Assembly: GCA_021604545.1 (NCBI GenBank) | Contig: BQJE01000001.1 | Coordinates: 417,444-481,443 of the forward strand | From: Micavibrio sp. | GTDB taxonomy: Bacteria > Pseudomonadota > Alphaproteobacteria > Micavibrionales > Micavibrionaceae | Direction of reading: 5' to 3' | Length of the DNA: 64,000 nt | Shown: positions 19,453 to 29,610 of the stretch, in pieces | How positions within the stretch are numbered: the stretch's first letter is position 1 | How the letters are laid out: every line of letters begins with the position of its first letter | Program-made: the position numbers and the translations under genes | The notes under the pieces: model-generated | Seen by the model: only the letters and a program-made list of their open reading frames with translations | What the model was told of the DNA's origin: nothing | Databases searched by the model: none

Positions 19453-20434
19453 AAGCGTTGATAATTTTGCTGACAAGGGGGTGGCGGACGACATCCTTGT
19501 TTTCGAAGGTTATAAAAGCAATACCGTCCTCGCCCTCGAGGATCTCTGTCGCATCACGCAGGCCGGACTTCACGCCATTGGGAAGATCAGTTTGTGTGAT
19601 ATCGCCGGTAATCACCATACGCGAGGATTCACCCATACGGGTTAAAATCATTTTCATCTGGGTTGGTGTGGTGTTCTGGGCTTCATCCAGAATAACGAAA
19701 GCATTGGACAGCGTGCGTCCGCGCATAAAGGCTAGCGGCGCAATCTCGATATCGCCGCTCTCGATTTTGCTCATGATTGTATCCCAGGGCATCATGTCGT
19801 GCATGGCGTCATAAATGGGCCGCAAATAAGGATCTACTTTTTCCTGCATGTCGCCGGGCAGGAAACCGAGCTTTTCACCGGCTTCCAGCGCCGGGCGGCA
19901 AAAGACCAGCTTTTCAACTTTGCCTTCGAGATACATGGAAACGCCGACAGCGACGGCAAGATAGGTTTTGCCTGTGCCAGCCGGTCCAAGACCAAAGACC
20001 AGTTCATTATTTTGGATGGCTTCGATATAGGTGGCCTGGTTTGGCGAGCGCGGTGCCACGTCCTTTTTCTTGGTTTTAATCAAAATTTCGCTGCCGTTCT
20101 TTTTGTTTTTTTGGTTGGCCTTTTTGTTAAAGGATGTGCCGTTCTTCTTATCTTCTTCTATGAAACGGATGGCGGCGTCAATCTCTGCAATGCCGATGTT
20201 TTGGTTTTCATCGAGCTTTTGCCAGAGCGATTTTAGCACGTGTTCAGCTGTCTTTACGGCTTGTTTGCCACCAGAGAGCGTCAATGTGTTGCCGCGATCG
20301 GCAATGGTGATATCCAGCTTGTTTTCAAGATAGCCCAGATGGGCATTGTGCTCGCCGAAGAGAAGGGGCAACAGATCGTTGTTATCGAATTCTAAAACCC
20401 GGTTTGATATGCTTTTATCCGTCAAAAATTCCAA
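19436..20434 (-). CDS. phoH: PhoH-family ATPase
   Basis: The 332-residue protein has an N-terminal KH-like region (about 35-75), a Lys-rich linker (100-128) and a PhoH ATPase domain with P-loop GPAGTGKT (150-157) and Walker B VILDEAQNTT. PhoH-like proteins coupled to YbeY are implicated in RNA processing, often as an ATPase/helicase partner of the endonuclease. It overlaps ybeY, supporting a joint function. It starts about 85 bases downstream of miaB. Confidence 0.93.
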   Translation of the reverse strand: MEFLTDKSISNRVLEFDNNDLLPLLFGEHNAHLGYLENKLDITIADRGNTLTLSGGKQAVKTAEHVLKSLWQKLDENQNIGIAEIDAAIRFIEEDKKNGTSFNKKANQKNKKNGSEILIKTKKKDVAPRSPNQATYIEAIQNNELVFGLGPAGTGKTYLAVAVGVSMYLEGKVEKLVFCRPALEAGEKLGFLPGDMQEKVDPYLRPIYDAMHDMMPWDTIMSKIESGDIEIAPLAFMRGRTLSNAFVILDEAQNTTPTQMKMILTRMGESSRMVITGDITQTDLPNGVKSGLRDATEILEGEDGIAFITFENKDVVRHPLVSKIINAYDRHK

Positions 20435-20519
20435 ATCCTTGCTGTTTATGCATGAATTACGTGCCCATATTCATTTTTAGGCTATATTCCTAAAGAAAAA
20501 CATAAGAAATGGAATTTAT

Positions 20520-21902
20520 TTAAGAGGCTGATTGCATTACGCTTTCTTCGGTTTTGATCGTCCCGGTCAGGGAGCTTGCATAACCTTCCGTGATTTCAAC
20601 GTCGATAATATGGTCCAAAAGGCGCTCATTGCCCTGTACGTACACTGATTGGTTCCAGGGAGAGCGGCCCTGAATCTGGCCGGGTTTTTTGCCTTTGCGA
20701 TCAAAAAGAACAGGCATAACAATACCTTCACTATTCTTGTTAAAGTCCCTTTGTTGTTCATTGATCAGGGCTTGCAGGCGGGCGAGACGCTCTGTGGCAA
20801 TTTTATCGCTGACAAGATTCTGCATGTTAGCCCCTGGCGTGCCGGGTCTGGCGCTATATTTGAACGAATAAGCCGAGGCAAAGCCGATATCGCGCACCAA
20901 TTGCATGGTTTCTTCGAAGTTTTCCTCGGTTTCGCCGGGGAAGCCGACAATAAAGTCGGATGACAGGGCCAAATCAGGGCGTGCTTTGCGTAATTTGGCG
21001 ATGATATCGCGGTAATGATCGCCGGTGTGTTTGCGGTTCATCGTCTCGAGAATGTTGTCTGAGCCGCTTTGGACGGGCAAATGCAGGAAGGGCATTAATT
21101 TATCAATCTCGCCGTGTACGTCTATCAGGTCGTCATCCATATCGCGGGGATGCGATGTTGTGTAGCGAATGCGCTCCAGACCCTCAATCTCTGCGACTTT
21201 GCGGATCAGTTGGCTCAGGCCCCAGGTTTTGCCGTCAGGCCCTTCACCATGGAAGGCGTTGACGTTTTGACCCAAGAGCGTAATTTCCAGCGCACCATTA
21301 TCAACTAGTTTCTTAGCTTCATCTAGTATCTCATTGATAGAACGAGAATATTCCCCACCGCGTGTGTAGGGCACAACGCAGAACGTACAGAACTTATCGC
21401 AGCCTTCCTGAATGGATAGAAATGCGGCTGGGCCTTGCGAATTATGTTCTTCGGGTAGGAAATCGAATTTGGACTCTGCCGGGAATTCAGTGTTCACAAT
21501 GCGGTTGTCGCCGTATGAATTCGTCGCTTTGGCCACCATTTCGGGGAGTTCATGATAGGTTTGCGGGCCGAACACCATATCGACATACGGCGCGCGCTCG
21601 AGAATATACTCGCCCTCTGCCTGGGCAACGCAGCCGGCAACGGCAATCAGCATATTCTCGTTCTTCTCCTTATGGGGGCGAATGCGGCCCAGATCGGAAA
21701 ACACTTTATCCGTGGCTTTTTCTCGGATATGGCAGGTGTTGAGGATCACCATATCGGCATCCACAGGGCTATCCACAGCCTTATACCCCAGCGGCCCGAG
21801 AATATCGGCCATGCGGCGGCTGTCGTAGTCGTTCATCTGACAACCCCAGGTTTTGATGAATAACTTTTTATTTCCCAGTTTTGTATTTTTGCTATTCATC
21901 AA
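20520..21902 (-). CDS. miaB: tRNA-2-methylthio-N6-dimethylallyladenosine synthase
   Basis: Radical SAM methylthiotransferase acting on i6A37 of tRNAs. The 460-residue protein has the N-terminal cluster cysteines Cys21, Cys57 and Cys91, the radical SAM triad Cys168-Cys172-Cys175 (GCDKFCTFC) and a C-terminal TRAM domain (about 385-450). The N terminus has two adjacent Met codons, and the start overlaps the end of the upstream secreted-protein gene by 11 bases. Confidence 0.96.
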   Translation of the reverse strand: MMNSKNTKLGNKKLFIKTWGCQMNDYDSRRMADILGPLGYKAVDSPVDADMVILNTCHIREKATDKVFSDLGRIRPHKEKNENMLIAVAGCVAQAEGEYILERAPYVDMVFGPQTYHELPEMVAKATNSYGDNRIVNTEFPAESKFDFLPEEHNSQGPAAFLSIQEGCDKFCTFCVVPYTRGGEYSRSINEILDEAKKLVDNGALEITLLGQNVNAFHGEGPDGKTWGLSQLIRKVAEIEGLERIRYTTSHPRDMDDDLIDVHGEIDKLMPFLHLPVQSGSDNILETMNRKHTGDHYRDIIAKLRKARPDLALSSDFIVGFPGETEENFEETMQLVRDIGFASAYSFKYSARPGTPGANMQNLVSDKIATERLARLQALINEQQRDFNKNSEGIVMPVLFDRKGKKPGQIQGRSPWNQSVYVQGNERLLDHIIDVEITEGYASSLTGTIKTEESVMQSAS

Positions 21903-22452
21903 ATCTGCTCATATCAATTGGCTCAAAGGAACTCATTGCATCAAAAGTTGGAGCATAAGTTTCCCAGAGTTCTTTTTTTGTACCTGCACTTTGAACGATA
22001 AGCATGTCGCTATCCTCACTTGATAACCAAAACATTGAATATTTAACGTGATATGGCCCTTCTTCAGTTTCAAGACAGATGCGTGTAAACAAGCCCATGT
22101 TTTCTTCGTCACAGGTCGAGATAATTTTCGTAGCTTCTTTTTTTCTAAGATTAAAAGAGTCCATAGCAAATTGTTTGCTTGTTTTTCCTGTATTCTTTTT
22201 GATTTGCGTAAAAATTTGTATTTTTACGCTCGTGATATCTTGTTCTTTGCTAGCATCTTCGAGGGAAAGGAGCCAAGAATATACAGGTTCAGAATGGGCT
22301 TCAAAATAATACCAGTTTTTTGGGCGTAAAATCTTACCACCAAGCGGTTCAAGTATTTGAGTAACAAATTCCGTTTGATTTCCTGTCTGATCTTGTGCAA
22401 AGGCCAAGTTAGAAAACAGCATACAGCACATAATAACAAAAAGCTGTTTCAT
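21892..22452 (-). CDS. Secreted protein of unknown function
   Basis: I do not recognise a family. From the ATG at 22450-22452, preceded by a strong AGAGGAGG ribosome binding site, the protein is 186 residues and begins with a signal peptide (MKQLFVIMCCMLFSNLAFA then QDQ). The mature part is mixed alpha/beta with conserved-looking segments such as ILEPLGGKILRPKNWYYFE and no obvious cofactor motif. A longer frame from 22560 lacks a sensible N terminus. It overlaps miaB and may be co-transcribed with it. Confidence 0.75.
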   Translation of the reverse strand: MKQLFVIMCCMLFSNLAFAQDQTGNQTEFVTQILEPLGGKILRPKNWYYFEAHSEPVYSWLLSLEDASKEQDITSVKIQIFTQIKKNTGKTSKQFAMDSFNLRKKEATKIISTCDEENMGLFTRICLETEEGPYHVKYSMFWLSSEDSDMLIVQSAGTKKELWETYAPTFDAMSSFEPIDMSRFDE

Positions 22453-22586
22453 TGATTTGAGCCTCCTCTTGGGCTTGATATAAAGTTTCTTGCCAGTTGT
22501 CTTGTGTGTGTCTTTGGTCATGGTTACAGTTCGTTTAATTGGCTGAAGGCCATAAACCACAATTGCCTTACGAGAATCAAGTTTTC

Positions 22587-23525
22587 ATGAAAAAGACGGC
22601 GCTAATCATTCAACATTTCCTTCTTCCTGCCGAAATGAAGGTATTGGAGGAGAATTTCAGGGTAATCCGCCTATGGAAGGAAAGGGACCCCGAGGCGACA
22701 ATACAGGAAAACAAAAAGAACATTGTTGCTGTTGTGTCGTCACTTTTGCCTGTAAGCACGACCTTAATTGAAGCGCTGCCCAACCTTGAGATCATAGCCA
22801 ATATGGCCGTAGGCGTTGACAATATTCCAATGGATGTGGCTCGAGCGCGCGGGATTGCCGTTACAAACACACCGGATGTTTTGACCGATGACACTGCAAA
22901 TGTAGGTCTTTCTCTGGTTCTGGCGCTGGCGCGGCGGATTGTCGAGGGCGATATGTATGTGAGGGTTGGCAAATGGCAAAACGGCCCTTTGCCGCTGGGG
23001 GTAAGTTTAACGGGTAAAAAGGCAGGGATTGCTGGTTTGGGCCGTATAGGAAAGGCTGTGGCCAAAAGACTTGAGGCTTTTGATATGGATGTGGTTTACC
23101 ACGGTCGGAGCAAGCAGGAAGATCAGCCTTATGAGTATTACGAAGATTTGGTAGAGATGGCGAAAGCTGTCGATTTTCTTGTTTTGTGCTGTGCCGGAGG
23201 GCCAGAGACAGAAAATCTTGTGAATTACAAGGTGCTTGAGGCTTTAGGTCCAAAGGGCTTTCTGGTTAATATCGCGAGAGGTTCGGTGGTCAATGAAGAA
23301 GATTTGTTGATTATTTTACGAAATCAAGGTATAGCAGGGGCCGGCCTTGATGTTTTTGCAGCAGAGCCGCATGTGCCGGAGGCGCTGTTGACCATGGATA
23401 ATGTGGTTTTGCTGCCTCACATCGGATCCGCTACCTTTGAAACCAGAACGGAAATGGGGCAATTGGTGGTCCGAAATTTACTGGCGCATTTTGATGGTGA
23501 GCCATTGTTAACACCGTACCAATAA
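22587..23525 (+). CDS. D-2-hydroxyacid dehydrogenase
   Basis: NAD(P)-dependent reductase of 312 residues, closest in pattern to glyoxylate/hydroxypyruvate reductases. It has the dinucleotide motif GLGRIG (150-155) and the catalytic set Arg231 (NIARGSVV), Glu260 (FAAEPHVP) and His278 (LPHIGSAT). A start at 22539 was rejected because the family N terminus begins at the MKKTALIIQ ATG at 22587. It is divergent from the secreted-protein gene; 13 bases later comes another secreted protein. Confidence 0.9.
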   Translation: MKKTALIIQHFLLPAEMKVLEENFRVIRLWKERDPEATIQENKKNIVAVVSSLLPVSTTLIEALPNLEIIANMAVGVDNIPMDVARARGIAVTNTPDVLTDDTANVGLSLVLALARRIVEGDMYVRVGKWQNGPLPLGVSLTGKKAGIAGLGRIGKAVAKRLEAFDMDVVYHGRSKQEDQPYEYYEDLVEMAKAVDFLVLCCAGGPETENLVNYKVLEALGPKGFLVNIARGSVVNEEDLLIILRNQGIAGAGLDVFAAEPHVPEALLTMDNVVLLPHIGSATFETRTEMGQLVVRNLLAHFDGEPLLTPYQ

Positions 23526-23537
23526 GGATAACGAGTA

Positions 23538-24035
23538 ATGAGAGTTTTGAAGTTTTTTGTTTGCGCCATTTTTTTGCTGACTCAAGTCAGCCCTGCCTAT
23601 GCGGTGCAATGTTTTGCGGCCAAAGAAGCCGAAGCCGAGCAGGGTATCCGCATTCACAGTGAGCTGATGGTGATTGGCCTCAATTGCCAGCACAAAGCGA
23701 CAGCCAACGGCAAAAACCTTTATATGGCCTATCGTGATTTCACTAGCGCGCATGGAAATCTTTTTGCGGCTTATGAGCGCGTATTGCTGAAGCACTACAA
23801 GACCAGTGGTGATGGCAATCCTGAAGCGACTTTGAACACGCTGAGGACAAAATTTGCCAACAAAATATCCACAGACGCAGCGCAAATGCGTCCAGATATG
23901 TTCTGTGCTCGTTATGCGCCACGCATCGAAAAAGCCTCCGGTCTGGGATATAAAGATGTCCGCAAATGGGCAGCAACTATTTTTCCGTCCCATCCAGTTT
24001 CCAAGCCTTTATGCGCTTCAGCCCAAGGGGGATAA
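23538..24035 (+). CDS. Secreted protein of unknown function
   Basis: A 165-residue protein with a clear signal peptide (MRVLKFFVCAIFLLTQVSPAYA, cleavage after residue 22). The mature part has four Cys (residues 25, 54, 121 and 154 approximately), which could form two disulfides in the periplasm, and a helical character. I do not recognise the family. It lies 12 bases after the hydroxyacid dehydrogenase and is probably co-transcribed. Confidence 0.75.
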   Translation: MRVLKFFVCAIFLLTQVSPAYAVQCFAAKEAEAEQGIRIHSELMVIGLNCQHKATANGKNLYMAYRDFTSAHGNLFAAYERVLLKHYKTSGDGNPEATLNTLRTKFANKISTDAAQMRPDMFCARYAPRIEKASGLGYKDVRKWAATIFPSHPVSKPLCASAQGG

Positions 24036-24140
24036 CCACCCAAACGTGGTTAAGAAGGCTTTTTAAGCTGTTTCTTCTTTCAAAAGATACATTTCTCGTT
24101 ATTCTAGTGCCTATGTATGTGCAAATAAGCGGGGTATGCC

Positions 24141-25598
24141 ATGGAAGTTGAAGCTGAAGTCACGGGAATTGACGCGAAGATAGACGCTTTCTTCCAGCCA
24201 TTCAGTGAAGCGATTGCTTCGATTGTTTTTTATTCTGCTTCCTTGGGCGGACATGACATTAAGGTTATATTGATCTGGCTGGTTCTGGTGTCGCTGTTTT
24301 TCACTTTTTATCTTGGCTTTATTAATGTTCGCTATTTCAAACATGCCGTTGATCTGGTGCGTGGCAAATACGACAAGCCCGGTGATGCGGGCCAGATCAG
24401 TCGTTTTCAGGCTTTAACAACATCTCTTTCCGGCACCGTAGGTCTTGGTAATATTGCCGGCGTGGCGGTGGCAGTTTCCGTTGGCGGTCCTGGTGCCGCA
24501 TTCTGGATGCTCGTCATGGGCTTTTTTGGAATGACAACGAAGTTTGCCGAAGTGATGTTGGGCGTTAAATACCGCCATCACCCGGATCCTGACAGACCTG
24601 AAATAGTCTCCGGCGGGCCAATGTATTATATCCGCGATGCATTCAACAACAGGAACATTCCGTATTTGGGTCAGATCATGGGCGGGTTTTTTGCCGCTTG
24701 TTGTGTTCTGGGCACATTGGGTGCGGCGAGCGTATTTCAGACCAATCAGGCTTATCAGCAGGTTGTAAATGTGACTGGTGGCGCAGAGAGTTTTTTGGCC
24801 GACAAGGGTTGGCTGTTTGGTTTGGGCATGGCTGTGTTGGTGGGAGTTGTTATTATTGGCGGTATCAAATCGATTGCCGCTGTGGCCAGTAAAATTGTGC
24901 CGATTATGGGGTTAATTTATCTGGTGGCCGGGTTGGTGGTGATCGGGTTACATGCCGGGCAAATTCCGGAAGCATTTGTCACGATCTTTGAAAGCGCCTT
25001 TGGTGTCAAAGCAGGTATTGGTGGCTTGATGGGTGCTTTGCTTATGGGTGTGCAGCGGGCAACTTTTTCCAACGAGGCTGGCTTTGGAACAGCGTCAATT
25101 GCGCACGCCGCGGCCAAAACCAACGAACCGGTTTCGCAGGGGTTTGTTGGCATGTTGGGCCCGTTTATCGATACAGTCATCATATGCATGGTGACAGCTC
25201 TAGTGATTACGGTGACCGGGGCTTATGAAAGCGGCAGCGGTATGGAGGGCGTTGAGCTCACTTCGCGGGCTTTTGAATCTGGTATTTCCTGGTTTCCTTA
25301 TGTGCTGTGTCTGACCGTGTTCTTGTTTGCTTATTCGACCATGATTGCCTGGTCTTATTACGGCGTGAAAAGCTTTGCCTTTTTGTTTGGTGAACATGAA
25401 TGGGTTGGCAATGTTTTTAAAGTTATATTCCTGCTCTTTATTGTCGTCGGCGCTTCAGCCAGTTTGGATGCCGTGATCCTGTTTACTGATGCCGGGGTGT
25501 TTGCCATGACTATCCCGAATATCATCGGGCTTTATTTTCTCGCGCCTGAGATCAAGCGGGATGTGAAGGATTATATTACCAGGATAAAACCCGCCTGA
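24141..25598 (+). CDS. Sodium:alanine/glycine symporter (AGCS family)
   Basis: Inner-membrane transporter of 485 residues with about eleven hydrophobic spans. The family signatures are visible: FQALTTSLSGTVGLGNIAGVA near residue 90, GGPGAAFWMLVMGFFGM, GGPMYYI and RATFSNEAGFGTASIAHAAAK in the second half. AGCS members import alanine or glycine with sodium. No coupled gene is evident; the gene stands alone between a secreted protein and the large coiled-coil gene. Confidence 0.93.
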   Translation: MEVEAEVTGIDAKIDAFFQPFSEAIASIVFYSASLGGHDIKVILIWLVLVSLFFTFYLGFINVRYFKHAVDLVRGKYDKPGDAGQISRFQALTTSLSGTVGLGNIAGVAVAVSVGGPGAAFWMLVMGFFGMTTKFAEVMLGVKYRHHPDPDRPEIVSGGPMYYIRDAFNNRNIPYLGQIMGGFFAACCVLGTLGAASVFQTNQAYQQVVNVTGGAESFLADKGWLFGLGMAVLVGVVIIGGIKSIAAVASKIVPIMGLIYLVAGLVVIGLHAGQIPEAFVTIFESAFGVKAGIGGLMGALLMGVQRATFSNEAGFGTASIAHAAAKTNEPVSQGFVGMLGPFIDTVIICMVTALVITVTGAYESGSGMEGVELTSRAFESGISWFPYVLCLTVFLFAYSTMIAWSYYGVKSFAFLFGEHEWVGNVFKVIFLLFIVVGASASLDAVILFTDAGVFAMTIPNIIGLYFLAPEIKRDVKDYITRIKPA

Positions 25599-25713
25599 TT
25601 TTATCCACAATGCTCTAATCGTTTGAATATCCGGCTTGTAGTACATAACAGTCTGAAATACCCACAGCCTTGTATAACTCACAATGCATCCTTCTTGCGC
25701 GAGGTGAGGGAAC

Positions 25714-28700
25714 ATGGGTAAATCATCGGAATCTCTTACAAAAAACGAATCAACCTTTAGCTCAGGAAAAGGAGTTGTCCCCATGAAGGGTCTATCCGCC
25801 ATCAAGTCAAAAAAGAACAAAGAAGAAAAAGACTCAAAAGAGACAGGACGGAAAGACGCCCCTACGGTAACAACGCCTAATGTAAGGGCAACAAAGCTTG
25901 AAGAAATGCGCGGGAAAATATCCGGCCTTGGGGGCTTGCGGATTTCAGCGACGCCAAAGGCGCAGCAGGAAATTGCTAATGAAGGTGATGTGCAACTGGA
26001 GCCAGTGTTACTTCTTAATCAACCCACCACCAATGTAGCACCACCCCAGATTAAAAATAATCTACGTACGGTGTCTACATATATGATTGGTGCCTTTTTA
26101 ACGGCGATTTGGCTTGGGTTTTGTATTTCCTATGCGCTGATTAATCCATCGGCGTTTTCGCTTGTCCCGCATGAGTTGGGCGCATCGATTGCCGGGATAT
26201 TCGCACCACCTGCGCTGCTGTGGTTGTTGATTACTGCGATGAACCGCCGTGCCGATGTACGGCTTTATGCCGGGGCTTTGCGTGAAGAGTTACATAGCAT
26301 GCTGTTCCCGGATCAGGAAAATGCCGGCATCATCAATAAGGATATTGAGCGTTTGTGCCGTCAGGCGGCAGAAGTATCCTCATCATCGAAAGCGGTGTTG
26401 AAATCCTTGCAGCGCGCACGCCAGGGTTTGCGCGCCGAGATCCGTGATTTTTCCGGTGTCTCCAAAAAGGCCGAGTTTCATATTGATCGTTTGGCAGAGG
26501 GCCTTAATGAACGCGCAGGCAAGCTGGTTGCTCTGACCGAAGAGATTGAGCAGCGTACGGGTTCTATCGATGAAAAAACGCGGGCAGGAGCAGAAGCTTG
26601 GGATCAAGCGACTTTGAGCGTATTGGAGCGCGCCGGGGAAATTGAATCTGCCATGGGCAAAGGGGCGGATAAAATTCTTGAGGCGGCCGATCGTGCCAAT
26701 GAAAAGAGTCAGGAGATTAAAGATCATCTGTCGCAGAGCTATGACTCTTTGAGCGAGTCTGTTGATGATACGGCTGCGCGTCTAGAAGATCTTGGTACGC
26801 GTTTTGATGGCTACACCGAAGGCCTCAGCGAAGCCGCCGAGCATGTAACGCAGGAAACTAATCGCCTTGGTGAGATGGTCAAAAGCCAGGTTGAAAATCT
26901 GGAAGAGGTTACTGATCGTACCGTTCAGGCGATGACAAATTCGACCGAAACGATACAACATCATCGTGAAGAGCTGGACAAGGGTGCGCAGGCTGTTGCC
27001 GATCAGGCAGAGAAAATTGCCGAAACGATCAGCGGCAGTGTCGATCAGTTGCATGAATCTGTCGATCACGTGATGATAAAAACTGAAGGGTTGGAAGAGC
27101 GCATTGGCGAAAAAACGATGGCACTTGGTGAAACCATTCAGGGGATTACAAAGCAGGCGGATGCGATTGAAGAGGCTGGTACGTTTGCTTCGAATAAATT
27201 GGGTGAGGCGCTGTCTGTGGCGGTATCGGGGGCTGAGACCATTAGTGCTGCTGTACGCCGCGCCGTCGACTCTCTTGAGAAATCTACAGAGAGTGCAAAA
27301 GATCAGGCCAGCTCTCTTATTCAGGACACGCAAAAGCATGTTCATGATCTCAATGAGGCGGGTGCCGGCAATGTTGAGCATATTAAGGACATTGTGACCA
27401 TGTTGGAGACGTCTTTGGCGCAAGTTGAGAATGTTTCAAAAACTGCCCATTCGCATATGGAAGAACTAACCAGTGTTATTGATGAGCAAAACGATAAAAT
27501 AAATCTGACGGGCACAACATTGGCCGAGCGGGTTGAAGAAGTGCGTGAAGCGCTTGAGCATCCGCTCCGTGATATCAATGCGGCCGTTAGTGAGGCCAGC
27601 ACGCGCCATGAGGAAATTGAAAATGTTTTGCGCAGGCGTGTGAGCGATCTGAACGAAGCCAGCGAAAAAGCAACGGAAAGTGCAGAAACCATTCGTACGA
27701 CCTTGCGCGGTCAAGCACAGGAAATTTCAACGCTGTCTGGGCAGATAGCCGGGCAGGCGCGCACGATCAATGAACAGATTGCCAAGCAGAAGGATGGTTT
27801 GGCTGTGCAGGTGACGGAGTCTCTGGAAGGTATTACGGAGGTCACTGAAGCGCTGGATACGCAGGCGCAAACACTGGGCAGGCTCTCGCGCACCGCTGTT
27901 GAAGATGTTTCGGCCTTGGAGAAAACGATTGCCGGACGTTGCGAGGAAATCACAGAGTTTACGGGCCGTGCCTTTGCGCAGCTGAGGGGCATTGATGATA
28001 CGCTGGATGGTAAAATCACACTGTTGAAGGAACATGCAGATACGGCGCTTGAATCTGTTGGTTCAATCAAGGAAGCGCTGGAGAATACGGCTACGGAAAT
28101 TGAGCCGGTTTATCTTAAGGCCATAGAGCAGGCGGAAGTGGCGCATGATCGCTTTGCTGTTTTGAAAACAGGATTCCAGAGTTCAACAGACAGTAATCTT
28201 GCCAAGTTGCAGGAGATCGGCATTTTGTTTGATGATCGTTTGCATAGTTTGAAAGAAGGCTCGGATGAGGCTGCGGATGTTTTGCGGACTTCTAGTGACC
28301 ATTTGAAAAACCGCGTTGAGGATATCGAGAGCGCATCGCGTTCGGCAGAAAAGAAAATGCGCGATATTACATCGTCGTTGGAAGACCAGTCGTCTGATAT
28401 TCATTTGATTACCGATCAGGCTTTGTTGAAAGTTGAGACGATTCAAAAAGCGATCAATGAGCAATTCCATGAATTGTCAGCTTCTGTAGGGCAGGCTGTG
28501 GCGCAGCTGGAGGGGGCCGGGGACGGTTTTAGCAAGCAGGCAGCAATCGTTGAGTTGACAGCTGATCGGGCCTCAGAAGGCTTTGAAAAAGCAGGATCCA
28601 AGGCTAAAGAGGAAAGTGTTTTGCTGAATAAGGCCGCTGCGGAAACGGCTGCCTATACAGAAGAGTTGATGAAAAGTGTTCAGGGTGAAGCAGAAAATCT

Positions 28701-29544
28701 TTTGCAGCGTGCGGAAGAAACGCTCCATGAGCTTAAAAAGTCCGGTGATAGTTTTTCTATTCGTGCGCGCGAAGTGGCTGAGCAAATGCAAAGCTCTTTG
28801 CAAACATCAGAGCGCTACGGCCGCGAATTAAAATCGCAGGCCGTGAGCGTTGCGGATACATCGACACACACGGCGGAGCGCCTTAGTAAATCCGTGTCGG
28901 TTCTGGTCTCGCATGTCGATGATATTGGTAAAGCCGCTAATGACGTCACGGGCAAGGTTGAGAAATCGCGCAAGGATCTGGCGCAGGAAGCGGATCGGTT
29001 GCAGACCGTATCAAGCCGGGCGCTGGAGACAGCGCAGAAAGCGGCGAGCAGCTTTGGACGTCAATCGGAGTCGCTCTTCAAGGCGTCACAGGATGCAGCA
29101 CATCAGGCGGCCGAAATTCAGAAGGCCGAAACCCGTAGCCAGCGCGAGGCATTTTTGTCTTCCGCCAAGTTCATCGTCGAAAGTCTGCATTCCATGTCGG
29201 TCGATCTGACGCGGATGCTGGAGGGTGATATTTCCGAGAAAACCTGGAAGGCGTTCCAGCGCGGCGATATTTCAGCCTTTACGCGGCGGCTGGCGGAATT
29301 GGGCGATAAAATGCCGCTTGATAAGGCCCGGGATAAATTCACCAAAGACGGTGAATTTCGCACCTTTGTACAGCGTTATATCCGCCAGTTTGAGGAACTT
29401 TACGAGCAAGCGGTTGAAAATGACCACGGGGCTTTGCTGAGCTCGACCTTCGGATCAAGTGAAACCGGCAAGCTTTATGGCTTTTTATGTCAGGTCGCCG
29501 GGCGGGAGTCGAAATTAGGTAAGGCGGCGTTAAAGGCTGCTTAA
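25714..29544 (+). CDS. Giant membrane-anchored coiled-coil protein
   Basis: A 1276-residue protein with a cytoplasmic Lys-rich N terminus (1-115), two transmembrane helices (about 121-143 and 157-176), about 950 residues of nearly continuous coiled coil made of irregular repeats rich in Glu, Ala, Ser and Thr (about 190-1140), and a compact C-terminal domain (about 1145-1276, with SLHSMSVDLTRMLEG and REST-like charged helices). The layout resembles alphaproteobacterial polar scaffolds such as TipN and the rhizobial growth-pole ring protein, but I see no sequence signature proving identity. A GAGGTGAGGG ribosome binding site precedes the ATG. The gene is flanked by unrelated single genes. Confidence 0.88.
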   Translation: MGKSSESLTKNESTFSSGKGVVPMKGLSAIKSKKNKEEKDSKETGRKDAPTVTTPNVRATKLEEMRGKISGLGGLRISATPKAQQEIANEGDVQLEPVLLLNQPTTNVAPPQIKNNLRTVSTYMIGAFLTAIWLGFCISYALINPSAFSLVPHELGASIAGIFAPPALLWLLITAMNRRADVRLYAGALREELHSMLFPDQENAGIINKDIERLCRQAAEVSSSSKAVLKSLQRARQGLRAEIRDFSGVSKKAEFHIDRLAEGLNERAGKLVALTEEIEQRTGSIDEKTRAGAEAWDQATLSVLERAGEIESAMGKGADKILEAADRANEKSQEIKDHLSQSYDSLSESVDDTAARLEDLGTRFDGYTEGLSEAAEHVTQETNRLGEMVKSQVENLEEVTDRTVQAMTNSTETIQHHREELDKGAQAVADQAEKIAETISGSVDQLHESVDHVMIKTEGLEERIGEKTMALGETIQGITKQADAIEEAGTFASNKLGEALSVAVSGAETISAAVRRAVDSLEKSTESAKDQASSLIQDTQKHVHDLNEAGAGNVEHIKDIVTMLETSLAQVENVSKTAHSHMEELTSVIDEQNDKINLTGTTLAERVEEVREALEHPLRDINAAVSEASTRHEEIENVLRRRVSDLNEASEKATESAETIRTTLRGQAQEISTLSGQIAGQARTINEQIAKQKDGLAVQVTESLEGITEVTEALDTQAQTLGRLSRTAVEDVSALEKTIAGRCEEITEFTGRAFAQLRGIDDTLDGKITLLKEHADTALESVGSIKEALENTATEIEPVYLKAIEQAEVAHDRFAVLKTGFQSSTDSNLAKLQEIGILFDDRLHSLKEGSDEAADVLRTSSDHLKNRVEDIESASRSAEKKMRDITSSLEDQSSDIHLITDQALLKVETIQKAINEQFHELSASVGQAVAQLEGAGDGFSKQAAIVELTADRASEGFEKAGSKAKEESVLLNKAAAETAAYTEELMKSVQGEAENLLQRAEETLHELKKSGDSFSIRAREVAEQMQSSLQTSERYGRELKSQAVSVADTSTHTAERLSKSVSVLVSHVDDIGKAANDVTGKVEKSRKDLAQEADRLQTVSSRALETAQKAASSFGRQSESLFKASQDAAHQAAEIQKAETRSQREAFLSSAKFIVESLHSMSVDLTRMLEGDISEKTWKAFQRGDISAFTRRLAELGDKMPLDKARDKFTKDGEFRTFVQRYIRQFEELYEQAVENDHGALLSSTFGSSETGKLYGFLCQVAGRESKLGKAALKAA

Positions 29545-29610
29545 CCATCTTCCTGTTAAAAAGGAATAGTGGTAGTATTTACCAGTCTTAATAGGGGAGT
29601 GATTTAGGTT

